From Sinonovacula constricta (taxonomy: Eukaryota > Mollusca > Bivalvia > Cardiida > Solecurtidae), in the NCBI GenBank assembly GCA_007844125.1, contig CM017563.1, forward strand, positions 15,979,663 through 16,043,662: a DNA stretch of 64,000 bases, read 5' to 3'. Position 1 is the first letter of the stretch; the number at the start of each line of letters is the position of its first letter. Positions 59,371-64,000 of this stretch are shown here, in pieces. Made by a program: the position numbers and the translations under genes. The notes below the pieces were generated by a model. It did no database searches and was not told where the DNA came from. It saw nothing but the letters and a program-made list of their open reading frames with translations.

Positions 59371-59953
59371 AATTATTGATATATTCAATTGTCTGCAAAG
59401 TAATAATCACACCAAGGTATAATTAATTTTGCAGACACCTACACAAAAGAAGCCTATGCTAGTTGCTGCGATTGACTTTGGTACCACATACTCTGGCTAC
59501 GCTTTCCAGTTAATGACAGTTTTTAAGAATGACCCTACACAGATCTTCATGAAAACGTGGACTGGCCCATGTTCGGTGAATTACAAAAGTAAACTATCCA
59601 TAACCATTTATATGTTAATAGTAATTATAATTATTAAACAATATGATGAAGTATTGAACACGTTTTGTTAATTGGTTCAGTTGTAAAATCTAAATAATTA
59701 AAACCTGTTTGTTTTATTTGAATCTCATAGTCTCATCCCTGTCACCTGACTGCGTTTTATTTTGCAATAAAACGCAGTTGATTATATCCGCATTAATATT
59801 CTGGACCAGAATTATATTTTTATTTTGCACGCAATATTCTATTTCTTGCATATTACATCGGATAATTAAAATTCTGTTGACAAAAATGCTTTTATGATTT
59901 TCATATTGATAATTTGTTGTATTTTTGTTTGTTGAAGGCGAATTATTTATTAC

Positions 59954-60047
<94 letters not shown>

Positions 60048-63000
60048 GTATTCTCGTATTCTCGTATGTTTATCAAAAACGATTCCAAGTATTTGCCTAT
60101 ATGCATGTTTTACTCTTCTTTATTGTTCATTTAAACAAAGCAAGACAAAAAATACATAAATAAATGCTGTCGTTATTTCGTTCGGTAGTTAAGAAGACTG
60201 TCATGCTTGTGAAACGATATCAAAACGCGAACCCAAATTGCTGGAAATATACAGTTCTCATAAATTTGTATCATTATTTTTAGAGCCACTTAGTTAATAC
60301 ACAGGAAAGGAAATTATTGCGTTCCGTTTTTTGCGAATTATATTTTGGGCAACTGTGTTTCATACCACCATGACACGAACGGAATTAACATTTAATTCAT
60401 AAATACATTTAACTATTGTCCACTTAATTGCAATTTACCGCAGATTTCTTTTTCTTTGCTTAAACTTATACTTTGCTACACACTATACCTGTTTGATTAT
60501 CCTCAGTGCCTACACAACTCCTAATCGAGAAAAGCGGCCAAACCTTCAAAGCGAAAGCCTTTGGATATGATGCCGATACTGTATACGGCAACGCCAGCGT
60601 CGAGGAAAGAGAAAGTCTGTTCCTGTTCAAGAGATTTAAGATGACGCTGGATGTTAAAAGTGTAATTAAAAATTCCAATTGTTGATTTTCATCAATCTTG
60701 CTAACAACTTTCAAGCCTTAAGAAATTATCAAAAGGCACGCTGAGAGAAAAAAAGATCTGTAAACAATGAACTAGCCGTTGGGAAAGGTACAAGGGTACA
60801 ACCGTTTAAGTTTACGCTTCTTCCCTGCGTTCAGCGTGCATTCAGCGTGCATTCAGGTTTCACCGCTCCGATTGCCAGTGGAAAGTGTGCATTCGCGTGC
60901 CCGCTTTGCATGTGCTTGTGACCATTCACGTGGAAGAAAAGTATAAAAATCGCAACTTCTTGCACATCACGAAAAATCGAGAACGAATGCTCGCGCCTTA
61001 CAAGTGCTTGCAATGAGTAGGTAGCAAATTGACAATCATAAAACGAATTAGGAACTGGAATGTGGCATTATCTGGCTGAAAATTGTGATCGATGTGGGAG
61101 CCTTATGGGTTGAGAGAAGGTAGGCTGGGTGGAGTGGATCTAGATGGTTGACACAGTCTCAGGCTAAAGTTGTATCACGAAAGATTTAGGGTGCGTAACT
61201 GACCAATGACAATGTTTAAGATTTAAGAAATAGTGGCGGAATGCTCTTAACCAGGCAATTATCAATGCATTTTAACGGATGAACACAAACGGTTTAATAT
61301 AGAGTTGCCGACACTTTCTGAAACTACTTGAATGAAAAAATATGGATATACATATAAAGGCGTTTATACTTTCTGAATTATATTGTATTTTCTAAAGATG
61401 ACAATGTTCGGAACAGTTTTAGTCAATTCGATAAGAACGATACAATCTTAGTATTCGCATGCAACATACGACGATATTTCGTTATATCGCACCGACACAA
61501 TTATGGCCATACTGACGACGTCCAGATAATTTTTGCGGAAGAAAATCGAGTACCTGAATCTGTGTGAAACATCCGGCGCACCGCAGTTTAGCAGAATAAC
61601 CGCATCACCTGAAAGTTTTCTACTCAACAGGGACTAGAACCCATCCGGTGAACGGCTGTAGACTTACAAGTCGAAGACTCTAAAAGATCGACCACAACCA
61701 CCCCTGTTCTATTTTATACTACTACATATAAAGTACAAAAGACAAAACGTAGATCAGTTATTTGTCAGATCAAAAAGTCTTTGTCACTGCCGCTAAATCA
61801 CGTCCTACGATATACAAACGTCTAAAAACAATCGTGGTAATAAGACAGTTTGTTCAATTATAATGTATTATGTTATTATTGATTTTACTGATGATGATGA
61901 TGATGATGATGGTCATATGCCATTACGTCAATGAAAAAAAGGCGTGTCAAGAAAGTTAGTCATGCGCAGGCAGATTTTGTTGATTGACTTCTGTACATCC
62001 GAATAATACTTATTGCTATTTAAAACAAAATAATACACTATTTTATTTATAAATTAAATGATGAAATTGAATCTGCATAATGTAGTTGAAGGCGTAGTAC
62101 GGTAAAGGTGATGGAGATCAAATGTCACACGTGACTTCCTGCTAACATGTATATACTTTGTGTGGAACAATATTAAAATAAAAATGAGGGATAACACAAT
62201 GCCGCATTGTTATTTTTATAGCATCAGTGTAGCAGCATCGCCCTATGAGCGTTGCAACATATACCGAAATTCAAAAAGGCACAGTGCAAAGGTATTCACG
62301 TACAAGCCAATTTTAAAAGTAAGAACACATGTGTTAATTTAACAAATAAGCAAAAACAACAGTTTCCGCCTTGGTACGGTCAATCGGAAAAAGTGACCGA
62401 CTGGGGTGCTTAAACAGGTTTTACAGAGCAATAACCTCGCACATGCTAGGGTGGGGGTGGGGGTCTCGGATGCAAGCAATGAAAAGAAAATCAATATATA
62501 CACGAACTAAATGTCGTTTCCTTTGATAATTCATGACGAAAGTAGAGACGTCATTAAAAAGAAATATCACCTTAGAAATTAGAAGGGAGAAATGTTAGAA
62601 TAACTATGACAGTTGTTAAATATAAGCAACATTATTTTTTTGGATTTAAGACAAGAAAATAATTAGAGAAGTGTAAATGGTTGAAGGATCCTGTTCTTGT
62701 GAATATGGAATTGAGGAACCAGATGCAGATTTAAATATAAACTTATTTGTTTGAAATAATCAAGCTCAAAATCGGAGCAAACCTTAAAACTATCTCTTGC
62801 AAATGTGCTGCATTAATTAAGAAAATGCGACGAACAAACCAAGTGAGAGCAAACGCGAGGGAGTTTGCCGATAAAATTCGAGCAATCCGTAATTGCAAAA
62901 CTTCGCATGTTTCGAATGCACACAAATAAATGCAAAAGTGACAATACATGCGTGTTTCATAATGCAAGCGTTCAGCGTTCGTTAAGCGTGCATTCAGTGC

Positions 63001-63508
63001 TCCTGAAGGTTGAATATAAGTAAACATTCGGTAAATTGTGTGTGTATAACATGCAATAGAAATGCTCTACATTTTGAAACGTCTCTCTCACCTTAAGGAC
63101 AACATCCCCACACGTAATGATATCCAACAACCGTATGCATGTTTATGTTGTTGCTGTTTTTATTTTTTTATATATAAATCAAACATTTTCTTTTAAATAT
63201 ACATTACATTCCATATTTATAAGATGTTTTGAGATGTTTTTGTTATTGTAATGCTTAGCGTTTAACTTACCTGCAATCGACAGGGTCTCAACGTGTTTGT
63301 AGCGGTGGATGACATTCTGGGAAAATCTTTGCCAGCAATGACTGTGTTTTCTTTGTCGATCGGCTGGCTCAAGCAAGACCTTGAGAAAGAGATACACAAG
63401 AAGTTAGGTGACCATGGGTTAAAGCCGTCAGAGATTCTCTGGATATTAACAGTTCCTGCAATATGGAATGACGCCGCTAAACAATTTATGAGAATTGCGG
63501 CCACACAG
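57155..63508 (+). CDS. HSPA12-like Hsp70-family protein, 5' part (continues past window)
   Basis: Four coding exons with good splice sites and matching phases: 57155-57232, 59435-59588, 60507-60661 and 63284-63508, giving 204 codons without a stop. Domain order: a Ser/Asn-rich leader beginning MGQSNSK; the Hsp70 phosphate-1 loop VAAIDFGTTYSGYAFQL; the HSPA12-type PTQLLIEKSG...AFGYDAD; FLFKRFKMTLDV; LPAMTVFSLSIGWLKQDLEK; and ILTVPAIWNDAAKQFMRIAA. These are hallmarks of HSPA12A/B-type ATPases, which lack the canonical Hsp70 substrate-binding domain. The family is usually 600-700 residues, so roughly the first third is present. MGQSNSK fits the myristoylation rule (Gly2, Ser6, Lys7), implying membrane association; this is inference. 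The coding exon is preceded by tttgtgtag, an acceptor-like site, so a non-coding exon probably lies upstream. Introns carry a (TG)n tract, a (TTA)n tract and a SINE. Confidence 0.9.
57233..59434 (+). other. HSPA12-like intron 1
   Basis: 2.2 kb. Includes a GC-richer patch at about 57370-57620 of unknown nature and the (TG)n tract close to the acceptor (ttttgcag). Confidence 0.7.
59285..59369. repeat. (TG)n microsatellite
   Basis: Long nearly pure TG run, preceded by T-rich and TG/CG-rich sequence from 59185. It ends about 65 bases before the exon 2 acceptor and is responsible for several artefactual Cys/Val and His/Thr frames. Confidence 0.98.
59435..59588 (+). CDS. HSPA12-like exon 2: phosphate-1 loop
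   Basis: Starts after ttttgcag. Encodes TPTQKKPMLVAAIDFGTTYS, then GYAFQLMTVFKNDPTQIFMK and TWTGPCSVNYK, and leaves one base at AAAA|gtaaac. DFGTT-SG is the ATP phosphate-binding signature of the actin/Hsp70 fold. Confidence 0.9.
59589..60506 (+). other. HSPA12-like intron 2
   Basis: Holds the (TTA)n tract at 59947-60048 and a short inverted repeat 'ctgcgttttattttgcaata' / 'aaaacgcag' near 59750-59776. Ends at the acceptor attatcctcag. Confidence 0.75.
59947..60048. repeat. (TTA)n microsatellite
   Basis: About 34 nearly uninterrupted trinucleotides; gives poly-Leu and poly-Ile artefactual frames on both strands. Confidence 0.98.
60507..60661 (+). CDS. HSPA12-like exon 3
   Basis: After cctcag; completes the split codon (A + TG) and continues PTQLLIEKSGQTFKAKAFGY, DADTVYGNASVEERESLFLF and KRFKMTLDVKS, then AGT|gtaatt, phase 0. 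Matches the HSPA12 'PT.LL....G.F..FGY.A' and 'F.KFKM.L' blocks. Confidence 0.9.
61485..61705 (-). repeat. tRNA-derived SINE, copy 4 (in HSPA12-like intron 3)
   Basis: On the minus strand: a tRNA-like head 'gtcgatcttttagagtcttc', 'gacttgtaagtc' and the B-box 'gggttctagtccc'; then 'aactttcaggtgat', 'aaactgcggtgcgccgg', 'ctggacgtcgtcagtatggc' and 'cataattgtgtcggtgcgat'. This is the best-preserved head of the four; its CTTGTAA loop suggests a threonine tRNA ancestor. It lies antisense to the host gene. Confidence 0.75.
62345..62450 (+). repeat. Fragment of the 0.6 kb dispersed repeat
   Basis: 'aacagtttccgccttggtac', 'ggtcaatcgg', 'ggtgcttaaacaggtttt' and 'aacctcgcacatgct' match the central part of the repeats at 7.3 and 30.95 kb. 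Confidence 0.7.
63284..63508 (+). CDS. HSPA12-like exon 4
   Basis: After the acceptor cgacag; 75 codons, phase 0 at both ends, closing at CAG|gtatgc. Encodes GLNVFVAVDDILGKSLPAMT, VFSLSIGWLKQDLEKEIHKK, LGDHGLKPSEILWILTVPAI and WNDAAKQFMRIAATQ. The next exon, outside the window, should begin with the 'AGI' segment seen in the pseudogene at 25893. Confidence 0.92.
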
Positions 63509-64000
63509 GTATGCACTTAGCTTGCTTTTTGTGAATAAATCAATCTCGCTTGAAACATTTTAGAACGCATACAACTTAAAATAATGTTTTAACTTTTTTG
63601 ACGGCATCCTCTGTATAATGTTTATCCTAACAACTAAGTTTTGTACAATGCTGCCTTTTACCCAAATTTAATTAGTACTGTAAAGTAATACATGTTGTAA
63701 TTTCGCTGAAAGCCCCCTTAGGCGCAGGACTCGAAAGTGATTATAAATGCTATACAAGCATAAATAAGTTATACAAGCGAGAAAAAACACATAATTTATA
63801 CGTACTTAATTAACATAAAATTGATCTAAACATATATCACACAATCATAGGAAACTCATATCCTACTGTATTTATTTGTTCAGCCTATTATTTGTTACGA
63901 GGTTTGTGCTCTATCAGATCACTAATTAATAATACACTAATGCATTGTTTTCTTATGAACATAAGGCTTTTGGCTAAATGTCAGATTATTTTCAAAATGA
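63509..64000 (+). other. Start of HSPA12-like intron 4, to window edge
   Basis: AT-rich; the following exon is not reached. Confidence 0.7.

Larger units (their letters stand above)
60662..63283 (+). other. HSPA12-like intron 3, repeat-rich
   Basis: 2.6 kb. Contains two related patches at about 60826-61010 and 62790-63020 sharing 'gcgttcagcgt' and 'agcgtgcattcag'; a minus-strand SINE (61485-61705); a (GAT)n run at 61888-61912; a piece of the 0.6 kb dispersed repeat (62345-62450); and a piece of the repeat at the window start (62676-62720). Confidence 0.7.

Noticed and set aside
59164..59410. Several overlapping open frames rich in Cys/Val or His/Thr
   Set aside because: They are translations of the (TG)n tract in HSPA12 intron 1.
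59714..60159. Open frames with long poly-Ile or poly-Leu on both strands
   Set aside because: They are translations of the (TTA)n tract in HSPA12 intron 2.
61610..61705. A functional tRNA-Thr gene on the minus strand
   Set aside because: The head lacks proper acceptor-stem and D-arm pairing and continues directly into a SINE body shared with the copy at 23.8 kb.

Overview
This window is eukaryotic, strongly AT-rich and gene-poor. It most likely comes from a bivalve mollusc. Support for that: several copies of an HSPA12-type Hsp70 gene (a family known to be expanded in bivalves), split by spliceosomal introns; a MEGF-like cysteine-rich receptor gene; tRNA-derived SINEs; and decayed LINE, Tigger and other reverse-transcriptase elements. 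No bacterial-style operon, rRNA, CRISPR array or functional tRNA gene was seen. The species cannot be named from the sequence.

Layout. 0.7-1.25 kb: a non-LTR retrotransposon remnant (+). 5.7-6.9 kb: a decayed C-terminal half of an HSPA12 gene (-). 7.17-7.77 kb: a dispersed repeat with a second full copy at 30.8-31.4 kb. 8.2-8.96 kb: a broken reverse-transcriptase element (-). 9.28-9.7 kb: a Tigger/pogo-type transposase remnant (+). 9.94-12.77 kb: exons of a type I membrane receptor (-): signal peptide, cysteine-rich ectodomain with two compensating frameshifts, and transmembrane exon. 14.9-16.4, 35.5-40.6 and 45.0-49.1 kb: three copies (C inverted, A and B direct) of an unrecognised locus. 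It has a short first coding exon, open only in copy C, downstream of a ~54-bp minisatellite. 16.39-17.03 kb: a LINE fragment inserted in copy C. 25.5-27.9 kb: a second, unprocessed HSPA12 pseudogene (+). 28.75-29.6 kb: a ~140-bp tandem array. 29.87-30.03 kb: a palindromic MITE-like element. 53.27-53.61 kb: a 57-bp minisatellite. 57.15 kb to the right edge: the 5' part of an apparently intact HSPA12 gene (+), four coding exons with matching phases, continuing beyond the window.

How the parts relate. The window looks like part of an HSPA12 family neighbourhood: one live-looking gene and two dead copies at different stages of decay, separated by transposon debris and by an old duplication of an unknown locus. 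HSPA12 proteins are divergent Hsp70-family ATPases without the classic substrate-binding domain. The intact copy begins with MGQSNSK, a good N-myristoylation consensus, which would place this paralogue at membranes. The cysteine-rich receptor is the only other host gene recognised. All family assignments rest on reading translations by eye; no database search was possible.
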